Positions 8,435 to 17,985 of a stretch of 64,000 nt of DNA are shown piece after piece. The first letter of the stretch is position 1. Every line of letters starts with the position of its first letter. The DNA lies in contig JAKJFO010000001.1 in assembly GCA_022704885.1 (NCBI GenBank), positions 1 to 64,000 of the forward strand. The letters are read 5' to 3'. This stretch comes from Candidatus Rifleibacteriota bacterium (lineage in GTDB: Bacteria; Riflebacteria; Ozemobacteria; Ozemobacterales; Ozemobacteraceae). The notes below the pieces were generated by a model that worked only from the letters and a program-made list of their open reading frames with translations, searched no databases and was not told where the DNA came from. A program made the translations under genes and the position numbers.

Positions 8435-9085
8435 ATGAAACCATCATTTTTGCTGCTGCTCATCATAATATTGCTTTCATTGCCTGCGTTTGCCGGCGTC
8501 AGTGATGCCGAACTGCTGCCGCAGAAAGGCGCTGAAACAGCGCAACCGGCAGCAGGCGATAACAGCAGCAAGGGCGAAGAACCGGCCTGGGGCCTCACCG
8601 TTGTCATGCTTCTGCTTGGCGGTTTTCTCTTCATGTTTTTAGAGATAGCAGTAATCCCGGGTTTCGGAGTTACCGGCATTCTCGGTATTTTGTTGCTTGG
8701 TGGGGGGCTGACCACGGCTTTTATGAAGCTGAGTATGCCCATGGCGCTGACTGCTACTTTCATGGCAATTGTCGGTGTCATACTGCTGCTTCTCTGGTTT
8801 TTTCTGGTGTTTCCCAAGACCAGCATGGGCAAACAGTTCATTCTACAGGCTGACGCATCGAGCAAAGACGGCTTTGTCGCAGTTGACGACAATTCGGCTT
8901 ATATCGGCAAGCAAGGCGTAACGGTAACCATGCTGCGCCCTTCCGGCATCGCAAAAATAGATGGAGAGCGGGTTGACGTGATGACCGACGGCGAGTTCGT
9001 CGAAAAAGGCGTCAAAGTCAAGGTTACCAAGACCAGGCAGAATACCGTTATTGTCACGCCGGTCGAGGAACAATCACAATCCTGA
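8435..9085 (+). CDS. NfeD-like membrane protein (short form)
   Basis: The 216-residue protein has a signal peptide (residues 1-20, ending PAFA), a short polar linker, three membrane helices (VVMLLLGGFLFMFLEIAVI and two more) and a C-terminal NfeD OB-fold domain (YIGKQGVTVTMLRPSGIAKI, GEFVEKGVKVKV). It lacks the protease domain of its upstream neighbour and starts 15 bases after it. Short NfeD proteins bind flotillins and membrane-ordering proteins; the floA gene follows. Confidence 0.88.
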   Translation: MKPSFLLLLIIILLSLPAFAGVSDAELLPQKGAETAQPAAGDNSSKGEEPAWGLTVVMLLLGGFLFMFLEIAVIPGFGVTGILGILLLGGGLTTAFMKLSMPMALTATFMAIVGVILLLLWFFLVFPKTSMGKQFILQADASSKDGFVAVDDNSAYIGKQGVTVTMLRPSGIAKIDGERVDVMTDGEFVEKGVKVKVTKTRQNTVIVTPVEEQSQS

Positions 9086-9123
9086 TTGCCTGGACCTTTT
9101 GGCAAAAAGCTCCTTTTATTAGC

Positions 9124-9153
9124 TTGACTTTACCAGCTGGTTTAAACCATATT
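9124..9153 (+). promoter_or_regulatory. Possible promoter for floA
   Basis: TTGACT at 9124-9129 is followed after 18 bases by CATATT (9148-9153). It would let floA be transcribed apart from the NfeD genes. Weak -10 match. Confidence 0.4.
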
Positions 9154-9194
9154 TAAGGGCGTTGAAATATTGAAATGTCTGCAGGAGGAATCTG

Positions 9195-10184
9195 ATGTCT
9201 GAAGGCTTGATGATGTTTGGCGGAATTGGTGTTCTCATAGTTTTCTTTGTCATCTATTATTTTGTGCCATTCGGACTCTGGATCAGCGCCATCGCCTCCG
9301 ATGTAAGTGTCGGTCTGCTCGATTTTATCGGTATGCGCCTGCGCCGCGTGTCGCCGCCGTCGATTATCAACCCGGCTATCATGCTCAAGAAGGGCGGTAT
9401 CGACATCTCGCTGCAGGCTCTTGAATCGCATTATCTTGCTGGTGGTAACGTTGCAAAAGTTGCTTCGGCGCTGATTGCAGCCCAGAAAGCCGGTATCAAT
9501 CTAAGTTTTGACAAGGCCACCGCCATCGACCTCGCCGGTCGTGACGTGCTCGACGCCGTGCGTCTCTGTGTCAAACCCAAGGTCATTCAGACTCCTCTCG
9601 TTGCTGCCATGGCCAAGAACGGTATTCAGGTCAAGGCGATTGCCAGAGTTACGGTTAAAGCCGACATCAACAAGCTCGTCGGTGGTGTTACTGAAGAAAC
9701 GATTCTGGCTCGCGTTGGCGAAGGTATCGTAACCACTATCGGTTCAGCAGCCAGCCACGAAGAAATTCTCGAAAATCCTGATCGCATCTCGAAAACCATT
9801 CAGGACAAGGGCCTCGATGCCAAAGCCGCTTTTGAAATTCTGTCGATCGATATTGCCGACGTTGATGTTGGCGACAATATCGGCGCCAAGCTGCAGATCG
9901 ACCAGTCTGAGGCCGATATGAAGATCGCTCAGGCAAAAGCAGCCGAACGACGTGCCATGGCTGAAGCCAAAGAGCAGGAAATGAAAGCCTACGAACAGGA
10001 AATGAAAGCCAAGCTGGTCGAAGCCGAAGCCACTATTCCGCAGGCTATTGCTGATGCGTTGCAAAGCGGCAACATGGGTATTCTCGACTATTACACGCTC
10101 AAGAATATCAGCTCAGATACTGAAATGCGCAAATCATTCTCGCACATGGTCGAGCCCCAGAAACAGCTGCCCAAACGTTCTTAA
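9195..10184 (+). CDS. floA: Flotillin-like protein FloA
   Basis: The 329-residue length and sequence fit bacterial FloA (YqfA): an N-terminal hairpin membrane segment ([20 protein letters not shown]), the conserved [20 protein letters not shown], the SPFH/PHB-like domain ([38 protein letters not shown]) and an Ala/Glu-rich coiled coil. FloA organises functional membrane microdomains. AGGAGG lies upstream of the ATG. The preceding NfeD genes are its usual partners. Confidence 0.95.
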   Translation: MSEGLMMFGGIGVLIVFFVIYYFVPFGLWISAIASDVSVGLLDFIGMRLRRVSPPSIINPAIMLKKGGIDISLQALESHYLAGGNVAKVASALIAAQKAGINLSFDKATAIDLAGRDVLDAVRLCVKPKVIQTPLVAAMAKNGIQVKAIARVTVKADINKLVGGVTEETILARVGEGIVTTIGSAASHEEILENPDRISKTIQDKGLDAKAAFEILSIDIADVDVGDNIGAKLQIDQSEADMKIAQAKAAERRAMAEAKEQEMKAYEQEMKAKLVEAEATIPQAIADALQSGNMGILDYYTLKNISSDTEMRKSFSHMVEPQKQLPKRS

Positions 10185-10199
10185 GTCAGGAGTATCGGC

Positions 10200-10778
10200 A
10201 TGGCAGAACTGCTGGTAATAGTTCTTGTCCTGGTTTATTCGGTATGGTCTGAAGTCAACAAGAAGAAGCAGGAAGAAAACGTTGACATCGACTTTTCCGA
10301 ACTGGCTTCGCTCGATGACTTTTTCAAGGACAGCGGCACTGTAACCGCAAAAAAACCGGCCGCCAAAGCTGCTTCGCTAAAACCGAAGCAGAAATTTCAG
10401 CCCAAAAGAGCTGTCAGCGAGCTGGTCAATTACGACGATGACTCAGCTCTTACCGGCCAGCTGAATTATGAACGTCGGCCTGAAGTTGTCAGCAACAACT
10501 TCGATTCTTTGCCGCAGCTGACCGGCGCTGTTAACTACGACCGCATGAGCAGAGAAGAAAATGCGAACGGCGATCAACTCAGCGACGAAGCCAGAAAAAT
10601 GTTCGAACTTGGCCGGCAGGAACAACCTGTAAAAGCCGTTTCTGCTGCAGCTCCACAGATCACTTTTGACCGGGAAAGTGTTATCAAGGCGTTTGTCATG
10701 TCAGAAGTGCTGCAGCGATATGACCTTGAGCGCATTTATTCGCGCATTCCAGGCATAAATCAGCCACAGGACGAATAG
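10200..10778 (+). CDS. FloA-linked anchored protein, unknown function
   Basis: The 192-residue protein has one N-terminal membrane helix (LLVIVLVLVYSVW) followed by a polar, acidic and low-complexity region with a repeated motif (LTGQLNYERRPEVV and LTGAVNYDRMSREE). It ends in a short helix, AFVMSEVLQRYDLERIYSRI, resembling the C-terminal docking-like segment seen in small proteins encoded near floA in other bacteria. Fifteen bases after floA; stop codon TAG. Function unknown; a microdomain client is plausible from position only. Confidence 0.75.
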   Translation: MAELLVIVLVLVYSVWSEVNKKKQEENVDIDFSELASLDDFFKDSGTVTAKKPAAKAASLKPKQKFQPKRAVSELVNYDDDSALTGQLNYERRPEVVSNNFDSLPQLTGAVNYDRMSREENANGDQLSDEARKMFELGRQEQPVKAVSAAAPQITFDRESVIKAFVMSEVLQRYDLERIYSRIPGINQPQDE

Positions 10779-10782
10779 CATT

Positions 10783-11400
10783 GTGAGTTCTTTTGCGTTC
10801 ATGCGCTCAATCGCCCGTTTTTTTGGCAGCATTTTCTTTCCGTTCTTCCGGGCATGGGGTGAAACTGTCATCAGAACCGACCGGGGCTGCGTTTACATCG
10901 CACGCAATTATGGTTTGCTCACCTGGCTCAGCTCATTGCGCATTTTTCGAAGGCCTGTCAGATTCGTTTTGGCCGATGCGGCCGACACAACGATCTGGTT
11001 TGAGCTGGCTGTTTCCTGTGGTCTTGAACCGATCAAACTATCAGGAGACGTCAACCAGGATTTTTTGAGCATCGAGCACCTTTTCAATAACAAGGAAACA
11101 ATAGTTCTACTGATCCCTGAGACTCCTGACAGGCAGGTGCTCGAACTGATCGCAAAGATAAAAGCGACTCATTATCTGGTCGCTATGTTCATGGCCATCA
11201 GCGGTGCCCGCCTGGCACTCAAGCCTGGCAGCATGATTCCCAGAGTATGCCCGGTATCAGTATTCTGCGGCATGCCGCACTACAGAAGCGAAGGGCAGTC
11301 TGAGCCTCTCGGTGAGCTCGAATTCCTTGAACGCGCCATTTCAGACATTCCCTTGAACGAGCTGCCGTCAATATTCAGTAATCACAGTCGCAACAGCTGA
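10783..11400 (+). CDS. Degenerate PlsC-like acyltransferase homologue
   Basis: GTG start five bases after the previous stop; 205 residues. The order of segments recalls a 1-acylglycerol-3-phosphate acyltransferase: VYIARNYGLLTWLSS where NHxSxxD is expected, VRFVLADAAD, LEPIKLSGDVNQD, and IVLLIPETPDR where FPEGTRS is expected. The catalytic His and Asp are absent (NYGLLTW), so an active enzyme is unlikely. It ends the FloA operon. Homology is inferred from spacing and faint motifs; it could be an unrelated fold. Confidence 0.55.
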   Translation: MSSFAFMRSIARFFGSIFFPFFRAWGETVIRTDRGCVYIARNYGLLTWLSSLRIFRRPVRFVLADAADTTIWFELAVSCGLEPIKLSGDVNQDFLSIEHLFNNKETIVLLIPETPDRQVLELIAKIKATHYLVAMFMAISGARLALKPGSMIPRVCPVSVFCGMPHYRSEGQSEPLGELEFLERAISDIPLNELPSIFSNHSRNS

Positions 11401-11445
11401 TCAGAAGCAGGTTGTCGGCAAACGCCGCTCAGGGTACCGCAAGAG

Positions 11446-11474
11446 TTGACTTGTCTGCTGATTTGGCTTAATAT
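11446..11474 (+). promoter_or_regulatory. Sigma-70 promoter for nifJ
   Basis: TTGACT (11446-11451) and TAATAT (11469-11474) are 17 bases apart, a near-consensus promoter, 67 bases before the GTG start of nifJ. Confidence 0.75.
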
Positions 11475-11540
11475 CACTTTGCCTTTAGCTTCCGGATATT
11501 TCAGCCCGGAAAAAATATCAATCAGGCAGGAGTTGCTATC

Positions 11541-14500
11541 GTGACTAAAAAGACATACGCCATGATGGATGGGAACGAAGCCACCGCGCTAGTTGCGCAC
11601 AAAACCAATGAAGTAATCGCGATTTATCCGATTACACCGTCCAGCAATATGGGTGAACACGCCGACGCGTATTCAGCCGCCGGGCAGACAAACGTCTGGG
11701 GTACGGTTCCCACCGTTTGTGAAATGCAGTCAGAAGGCGGCGCCTCTGGTGCTGTTCACGGAGCTCTGACTACTGGCGCCCTTACCACCACTTTTACCGC
11801 ATCTCAGGGTCTTCTGCTGATGATCCCGAACATGTTTAAAATCGCCGGCGAACTGACTTCGACTGTTTTTCACGTGTCGGCCAGATCGATCGCCTGCCAG
11901 GCTCTCTCGATTTTTGGCGATCACAGCGACGTAATGGCAACCCGCCAGACCGGTTTCGCCCTGCTGGCCTCGAACTCGGTTCAGGAAGCACACGACATGG
12001 CTCTGATCGCACAGGCAGCCACTCTCGAAAGCCGCGTGCCTTTCATTCATTTCTTCGACGGTTTCAGAACTTCACACGAAGTTAACAAGATCGAGATTCT
12101 CTCTGATGACATCATCAAAGAAATGATCGACGACAATCTGGTTTTTGAACATCGCGCCCGCGGCCTCAACCCCGATCGCCCGAGCATGCGCGGCACCGCT
12201 CAGAACCCCGACGTTTATTTCCAGGGTCGCGAAACGGTTAATCCTTTCTACGAAAAGACCCCCGCAATTGTGCTGAAGGCTATGAAGAAATTCGCCAAAC
12301 TGACCGGCCGTGAATACAGCCTGTTCGACTACGTTGGTGACCCCAAGGCCGAGCGCATTATCGTTGCCATGGGCAGTGGCGCCGAAACCATTCATGAAGT
12401 AGTTGAATACCTCAACGCCAAAGGTGAAAAAGTAGGCCTGGTAAAAGCCCGCCTCTATCGCCCGTTCAGCGCTGAGCATCTGGTAAAAGCCTTCCCGAAG
12501 ACCACCAAAAGCATCGCCATTCTCGATCGCACCAAAGAGCCCGGCTGTGCCGGCGAACCTCTCTATATCGACGTCAGAAACAGCATCGGTGAAGCCCTCG
12601 AGAACAAAGCTGCTCCGTTCACCAACTGGCCCAAAATCGTTGGCGGCCGCTACGGTCTCGGTTCAAAAGACTTTACTCCAAACCAGGTTCTGGCCGTATT
12701 CGAAAACCTCAAGCAGGACAAGCCGAAGAACCACTTCACCGTTGGTATCGTTGACGACGTCAGCAAAACTCACCTTGAACTCGGCGATTCAGTAGAAACC
12801 GGCGATCCCAAAACCTTCTCGGCCATGTTCTACGGTCTCGGCTCAGACGGTACCGTTGGCGCCAACAAAGACGCGATCAAGGTTATTGGCGACCATACCA
12901 AGAATAATGCCCAGGGCTACTTTGTCTACGACTCAAAGAAGTCAGGAAGCATGACGATTTCTCACCTGAGATTCGGTGAAAAGCCGTTGCGCTGCCCTTA
13001 TCTCGTATCACACGCCAACTTCGTTGCCTGCCATAACTTCAGCTTTATCGAAAAGTATGACATGCTCAAGAACCTCAAGACCGGCGGCACTTTCCTGCTC
13101 GAAACCGAATACAGCAAAGACGAAATCTGGGATAAACTGCCACTTGAAACTCAGCAGCGCCTGATCGACAAGAAAGCCAGATTTTATGTCATCAACGCGA
13201 TCAAACTGGCTGAATCGGTAGGTCTTGGCAACCGCATCAACCTGTTCATGCAGACCTGTTTCTTCGAAATCTCGAAGATTCTGCCGCGCGATGAATACAT
13301 GAAATACCTCAAGGACGCCGCCAAAAAGACCTATGGCAAAAAGGGCGAAGAAGTCGTCAAGATGAACTGGAAAGCCATCGACATGGCCGTCGAAAATCTT
13401 TTCGAAGTGAAAGTTCCGGCTAAAGCGACTGCCAAAACCAAGCTCAAAGCTGCCATGGTTCTCAAGAGCGCTCCCAAACTGGTCAAAGACGTTCTCGAAC
13501 CAATCCTCGCCGGCAAGGGCGACGATATCACCGTTGGTCAGATGCCTCTCGACGGAACCTACCCGACCGGCACCAGCCAGTATGAAAAGCGTAACGTCGG
13601 CATCTATATGCCGGCCTGGGACAGCGAAACCTGTATTCAGTGCGGCATGTGCGCTCTCGTCTGCCCGCACGCCGCGATCAGAACCAAGGTTTATGATCCG
13701 AAGCTGGCGACCAAAGCTCCGAAGACCTTCAAGACCTGCAAAGCCAAAGGCTTTAAAGAAGATCTCGGCTTCACCGTTCAGGTTGCTCCCGAAGACTGCA
13801 CCGGTTGCGGCGCCTGCATCAGCATCTGTCCGGCTTTCCAGAAAGATGCCAGCGGCAAGAAACTCGAAACCAAAGCAATCAATCTCGCTCACAAAGATGA
13901 AGCCATGCGCGCGAACGAAGCCGAGAACTGGGATTTCTTCCTCAACAAGATACCTGATCCCGATCGTTCGCTGGTCAATATCAACACCATCAAGGGCACT
14001 CAGTATGTTAAGCCGTTGATCGAATTCTCAGGCGCCTGCGCCGGCTGCGGCGAAACCGCCTACATCAAACTGGTAACCCAGATCTGCGGTGATCACCTGA
14101 TGATCGCCAACGCCACCGGTTGTTCATCGATCTATGGCGGCAACCTGCCGACCACTCCTTATGCTACCCGCGCTGATGGTCGTGGCCCGGCCTGGTCGAA
14201 CAGCCTGTTCGAAGACAACGCTGAATTCGGTATGGGCATGCGCCTTGCCACCGACAAGATGATGCAGGAAGCTGTCGAACTGCTTAACAAAGCGGTTGGT
14301 TGCAAATGCGACTGTTCGCCCAAGCTCAAGGCTATTGCTGACAAGATTCTTGGCAATGCCCAGAAGACTCAGGAAGAAATCGAAGCACAGCGCGCCAATG
14401 TTGAAGAGCTCAAGGCTGCGGTCAAGAGCTGCAAAGATGCAATCTGTGTGCGCCTCGCAAAAATGGCTGATTATCTGGTCAAACGCTCGGTATGGGTCAT

Positions 14501-15134
14501 CGGCGGTGACGGCTGGGCCTATGACATCGGTTACGGCGGACTCGACCACGTTCTCGCCTCTGGCAAGAACATCAAGCTGCTGGTTCTCGATACCGAAGTC
14601 TATTCGAACACCGGTGGTCAGATGAGCAAATCGACTCCGCTCGGCGCCGTTGCCAAGTTTGCAGCCGGCGGCAAATCGATGCCCAAGAAGGATCTCGGCA
14701 TGATCGCCATGAGTTATGGCAACATCTACGTCGGCAAGATCAGTCTGGGCGCCAATCCGGCTCACGCTCTCAAGACCATGCTCGAAGCCGAAGCCTATGA
14801 TGGCCCGGCTCTGATCATTGCTTACAGCCACTGTATCGCCCACGGCATCGATATGTCACAGGGTCTGATGGAGCAGAAAAAAGCGGTTGAATCAGGTCAC
14901 TGGCCGCTCTTCCGCTTCAACCCCGACAACATAGCTCAGGGCAAGAATCCGCTGAGTCTCGATTCGAAAGAACCAAGCATTCCTCTCGAAGAATACGTTT
15001 TCGGTGAAAACCGCTTCAGAATGCTGAAGAAGACCAATCCAGATGCAGCTAAAGCATTCGCCGAGCAGGCTCAGAAGGACGTCAAGCTCAGATACAGCGT
15101 TTACAAGCAGATTTCTGAAATCAAATTCAGCTGA
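11541..15134 (+). CDS. nifJ: Pyruvate:ferredoxin (flavodoxin) oxidoreductase
   Basis: The 1197 residues fit the fused homodimeric enzyme that converts pyruvate and CoA to acetyl-CoA, CO2 and reduced ferredoxin. Order: pyrimidine-binding TPP domain (YAMMDGNEATALVAHKTNEV, ITPSSNMGEHAD), transketolase C-like domain, gamma domain, an EKR-type linker, two [4Fe-4S] clusters (CIQCGMCALVCPH near 697; CTGCGACISICP near 754), the extra-cluster CAGCGETAY region and the TPP-Mg site GDGWAYDIGYGGLDHV. GTG start after GCAGGAG. Codons end mostly in C or G, as in a highly expressed gene. Own promoter and terminator. Confidence 0.98.
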   Translation: MTKKTYAMMDGNEATALVAHKTNEVIAIYPITPSSNMGEHADAYSAAGQTNVWGTVPTVCEMQSEGGASGAVHGALTTGALTTTFTASQGLLLMIPNMFKIAGELTSTVFHVSARSIACQALSIFGDHSDVMATRQTGFALLASNSVQEAHDMALIAQAATLESRVPFIHFFDGFRTSHEVNKIEILSDDIIKEMIDDNLVFEHRARGLNPDRPSMRGTAQNPDVYFQGRETVNPFYEKTPAIVLKAMKKFAKLTGREYSLFDYVGDPKAERIIVAMGSGAETIHEVVEYLNAKGEKVGLVKARLYRPFSAEHLVKAFPKTTKSIAILDRTKEPGCAGEPLYIDVRNSIGEALENKAAPFTNWPKIVGGRYGLGSKDFTPNQVLAVFENLKQDKPKNHFTVGIVDDVSKTHLELGDSVETGDPKTFSAMFYGLGSDGTVGANKDAIKVIGDHTKNNAQGYFVYDSKKSGSMTISHLRFGEKPLRCPYLVSHANFVACHNFSFIEKYDMLKNLKTGGTFLLETEYSKDEIWDKLPLETQQRLIDKKARFYVINAIKLAESVGLGNRINLFMQTCFFEISKILPRDEYMKYLKDAAKKTYGKKGEEVVKMNWKAIDMAVENLFEVKVPAKATAKTKLKAAMVLKSAPKLVKDVLEPILAGKGDDITVGQMPLDGTYPTGTSQYEKRNVGIYMPAWDSETCIQCGMCALVCPHAAIRTKVYDPKLATKAPKTFKTCKAKGFKEDLGFTVQVAPEDCTGCGACISICPAFQKDASGKKLETKAINLAHKDEAMRANEAENWDFFLNKIPDPDRSLVNINTIKGTQYVKPLIEFSGACAGCGETAYIKLVTQICGDHLMIANATGCSSIYGGNLPTTPYATRADGRGPAWSNSLFEDNAEFGMGMRLATDKMMQEAVELLNKAVGCKCDCSPKLKAIADKILGNAQKTQEEIEAQRANVEELKAAVKSCKDAICVRLAKMADYLVKRSVWVIGGDGWAYDIGYGGLDHVLASGKNIKLLVLDTEVYSNTGGQMSKSTPLGAVAKFAAGGKSMPKKDLGMIAMSYGNIYVGKISLGANPAHALKTMLEAEAYDGPALIIAYSHCIAHGIDMSQGLMEQKKAVESGHWPLFRFNPDNIAQGKNPLSLDSKEPSIPLEEYVFGENRFRMLKKTNPDAAKAFAEQAQKDVKLRYSVYKQISEIKFS

Positions 15135-15149
15135 TCGCTTAGAACCGGC

Positions 15150-15179
15150 AGCCCCCGCTTCGGCGGGGGCTGTTTTTTT
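15150..15179 (+). terminator. Rho-independent terminator of nifJ
   Basis: AGCCCCCGC (15150-15158), TTCG loop, GCGGGGGCT (15163-15171), then seven T. Textbook terminator 16 bases after the nifJ stop. Confidence 0.95.
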
Positions 15180-15221
15180 ACCCTGTATACAACTTCGGGT
15201 GCTTCTGATAGAATCAGGCCC

Positions 15222-15731
15222 ATGTCAGTCAAATGCGTAGTTACAATCAGGCCACAGATGATCAAAGATGCGGCAGATTTTTATCGCATCATCAAAGATG
15301 GCAATTTTCCATTTTTCCCGACCAATATCAAGTCGATAACGGCTGAAAAACGCTTTTTGCGAAAGAGCCGGGAGCAATGGAAAAACAAAAAGGCCTTCAA
15401 CTTCAGCGTATTGCTCCGTGGTAAAGTTGTCGGCGCCGTAGGCCTTATACCAGAACGCGACCGCCCCTACAACGTTGAAATTGGTTATTTTATCGACCGT
15501 GAACATCATGGTAAAGGCTTCGCCTTACAGGCGGCCTTACAGGCAGAGCTATTCGCAAAAGTTTTCTGGCCAGAATTGAGAAGGCTGCAGGCAATCATAG
15601 TCGTCGATAATGCGCCCAGCATCAGAGTTATCGAAAAAGCCGGCTACAAAAGAGAGGGATGTCTGCAAAGCTATCTCAGATGTGGTGACAACTACCACGA
15701 CGCCTATATTTATGGCAAGATCATCAGATAA
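15222..15731 (+). CDS. GNAT-family N-acetyltransferase
   Basis: The 169-residue protein has the RimJ/RimL-type acetyltransferase layout: VTIRPQMIKDAADFYRII at the N-terminus, VVGAVGLIPERDR, EIGYFIDREHHGKGFALQAA (acetyl-CoA binding loop with a G-K-G-F/A variant) and NAPSIRVIEKAGYKREGC near the end. Acceptor unknown, perhaps a protein N-terminus or small amine. Its last eight bases overlap the convergent sugar kinase gene. Confidence 0.88.
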   Translation: MSVKCVVTIRPQMIKDAADFYRIIKDGNFPFFPTNIKSITAEKRFLRKSREQWKNKKAFNFSVLLRGKVVGAVGLIPERDRPYNVEIGYFIDREHHGKGFALQAALQAELFAKVFWPELRRLQAIIVVDNAPSIRVIEKAGYKREGCLQSYLRCGDNYHDAYIYGKIIR

Positions 15732-16716
15732 TAAATTCGATACCGCTGATCTTAACCTGTGACTGAGCGCCGATGCGTCTGATGATGTTGGCGGCGAGAA
15801 AGTTGCCGATCTTCAGACAATCTTCGAGACTCAGTTTTTTGTAAAGCCCGTAGAAAAAGCCGGCCTGAAAGTTATCGCCGGCACCATTGGTGTCTTTGAC
15901 GTCTTCGACTTTATAGGCCGAAACCCGGGTTTCGCCTTCGGGGGTGATCGCCACTGCGCCGGCCGATCCGAGCTTGACCACTGCCATATTGGTAAAGCGC
16001 AACAGTTTGCGGTAATCATCGCTGCCATTATTGATCGCCCGCGCCTCGTCTTCGTTGGCGAACAGCACGTCGATGCGTTCGTTCAGGAAACTTTCGATCT
16101 GGTCGCGGGAAGACTTGATGACGAAGCTGTCGCCGAGATCGAATGAAATGCGGGTGCCGGCTTTGCGCGCTATTTCGGCAGCATGGCGGGTAGCAAAATT
16201 GATCGGGTTTTCGCCTCTGAATTCGTATGCAGAAAAGTGCAGAAAATCAGAATCCTTGATCAGACTATGTAATATCTCATATTCGTAGAGCTGCTTGGCG
16301 ACGCCGAAATCGAGGCCGAAAGTGCGCTGGCCATCAGGACTGACAAGGGTGTAGCACAACCCGGAATTACCGCGCTTGATCGAAACATAGGTATCTATGT
16401 CGTTTTCGCGCAGGTTGTTGATGTAATCATAGCCAAAATCATCGCTGCCGACGCAGCCGATAAAGGCACAGCGCAGGCCAAGATTGCTGGCGCCGTAGAT
16501 AACATTGGTTGGCGAACCGCCCGGAGCTATCTTTGCCTTGTGGGTAGCCATGATTTTTTCGAGTTTGCCGAGATTCTCAGGATTCAGCTCGATACTGTTA
16601 CCTTTGGGCAGATTGAGTTTCTGCAGCATTTCATCGCCAACTTCGGCGATAATGTCGGTAAGGGCATCCGAGATCGCTGTAATCTGATATTTTCTGGCCT
16701 GTTCGCATTCACTCAT
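15724..16716 (-). CDS. PfkB-family carbohydrate/nucleoside kinase
   Basis: The 330-residue protein carries the PfkB signature regions: APGGSPTNVIYGASNLG (substrate side), GCVGSDDFGYDYINNL, and the anion-hole/catalytic motif DTNGAGDNFQAGFFYGL near the C-terminus. Overall resemblance is to adenosine kinase-like members. ATG 16716 has AGGGAG nine bases upstream; the TTG at 16725 abuts that site and is rejected. Substrate cannot be told from sequence alone. Single gene on its strand. Confidence 0.9.
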   Translation of the reverse strand: MSECEQARKYQITAISDALTDIIAEVGDEMLQKLNLPKGNSIELNPENLGKLEKIMATHKAKIAPGGSPTNVIYGASNLGLRCAFIGCVGSDDFGYDYINNLRENDIDTYVSIKRGNSGLCYTLVSPDGQRTFGLDFGVAKQLYEYEILHSLIKDSDFLHFSAYEFRGENPINFATRHAAEIARKAGTRISFDLGDSFVIKSSRDQIESFLNERIDVLFANEDEARAINNGSDDYRKLLRFTNMAVVKLGSAGAVAITPEGETRVSAYKVEDVKDTNGAGDNFQAGFFYGLYKKLSLEDCLKIGNFLAANIIRRIGAQSQVKISGIEFII

Positions 16717-16808
16717 GGCTGGCAACTCCCTTGATAGATGCGCAAAGCATAATCGCAGACACAGCCAAAGTCAATTCATTTGCGGCGAAATTGAAGTTGT
16801 TGTGATCA

Positions 16809-16837
16809 TTGGCTGAAATTTTCGGTACAAATATGTT
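16809..16837 (+). promoter_or_regulatory. Possible promoter of the Hint-pcrA unit
   Basis: TTGGCT (16809-16814), 17 bases, TATGTT (16832-16837), about 34 bases before the ATG of the Hint protein. Confidence 0.45.
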
Positions 16838-16870
16838 ATAAAAGATTGTCAACAGAAAGGACGCTTTGCC

Positions 16871-17983
16871 ATGTTGCCGGCCGACGCCAAAATATTATGC
16901 GGAAACACAACTCTGGGCATCACCGAAATCAGGGAAGAACAGGGCATTTCAGGTGCTTCTGGCTGGTCTGAAATCAACACGACGCGCGTTCGCGATGTTT
17001 ATGTCAACTACGAACAGCGCACCACTCTGCTGAAGATGATTACCGGTCGTGGTGCAGTTTTGCGCTGCACTCCAGATCAGTTGTGCTTTGGCCGTATCAA
17101 CCCGGTAGTCAGAAATTACACGCTGTATCTGCACGAGAGATCTTCTCTCGGTTTCAGAATCGGTCTGTCGACCGACCTGATGCGCGACCTGCTTGCCATG
17201 AACAGTCTCAGACAGGATCTTTTCAACCAGCAGGAAGTAATCGACCGCATCTGGATAATCGAGACGACAGCCAATCTGCCTGCTTCAAATTTCATGCTCA
17301 AGCACACAGCTTTCAAATATGGTCTGCCTGATATTCCGTTTTCGGCCAGGCAGCCTGATGCAGAATTTTCTGAAGAAATGACGCGTGAGATGTTCAACAG
17401 CATCGACACGCCATCGCGTGCGCACGAACTTCTGCGTGACTGGCACATGTTCATCGACCACCCGCATATCACCATGCGCCTTTCCAGCAGCAAGGACCCG
17501 GCTAGCAACGCTATTCAGTTCGTTATTTTTGGCGGGTCGGAAAAGGGCAATGCCAAACGTTTTTCGCACCTGATACAGATTTCCGGGGCAGTCGACAGTA
17601 ACCGGGCCGAACACAAGCAGTTCAAGCGCAAGCAGGGCAAGCATGGACTCTGGTTTCTCGAAATTACCCGTGATGACCTTGAAGAAGCCGAACTATTTGT
17701 TAAAACCCTGTCACATCTCGACAATCTCGAAGTTGTAAAAAAAATCCAGCTGACCCGGAAAGCGCCATTTTATATCATGCCGGCTTCGCATATCAAACCC
17801 GGCATGCTGGTGCCGGTAACTGGGCGCAATGGCAATATCGACGAAGATACCGTAGCGGTCGTCGAAGTCGAAGAATACAAGGGCCCGCTTTACAATCTGC
17901 AGGTGCGTGATCTGCATAATTTCATCGCCGGCAACTGGGTGGTAATGTGTTATCAGCCTCTCAGCCGGCTGACCGGAGACTGA
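16871..17983 (+). CDS. Free-standing Hint (intein-derived) protein, splicing residues lost
   Basis: This 370-residue protein reads like an intein of the kind inserted in UvrD/PcrA helicases. Block A is present as MLPADAKILCG, with the start Met where the catalytic Cys1 should be. Block B is VLRCTPDQLCF, with Gln70 for the TxxH histidine. The end, GPLYNLQVRDLHNFIAGNWV, is block F/G, but the terminal His-Asn is replaced by Met359-Cys360 and a short tail follows. The middle (YTLYLHERSSLGFRIGLSTD, FKYGLPDIPF, PFYIMPASHIKPGMLVPV) also recalls the helicase-intein insert. The pcrA gene starts three bases after the stop and contains no intein. Role unknown. Confidence 0.8.
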   Translation: MLPADAKILCGNTTLGITEIREEQGISGASGWSEINTTRVRDVYVNYEQRTTLLKMITGRGAVLRCTPDQLCFGRINPVVRNYTLYLHERSSLGFRIGLSTDLMRDLLAMNSLRQDLFNQQEVIDRIWIIETTANLPASNFMLKHTAFKYGLPDIPFSARQPDAEFSEEMTREMFNSIDTPSRAHELLRDWHMFIDHPHITMRLSSSKDPASNAIQFVIFGGSEKGNAKRFSHLIQISGAVDSNRAEHKQFKRKQGKHGLWFLEITRDDLEEAELFVKTLSHLDNLEVVKKIQLTRKAPFYIMPASHIKPGMLVPVTGRNGNIDEDTVAVVEVEEYKGPLYNLQVRDLHNFIAGNWVVMCYQPLSRLTGD

Positions 17984-17985
17984 TC

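Noticed and set aside
13008..13892. Long minus-strand frame inside nifJ
   Set aside because: It is antisense to conserved ferredoxin and TPP regions of nifJ; its composition is the usual shadow of a high-bias gene.
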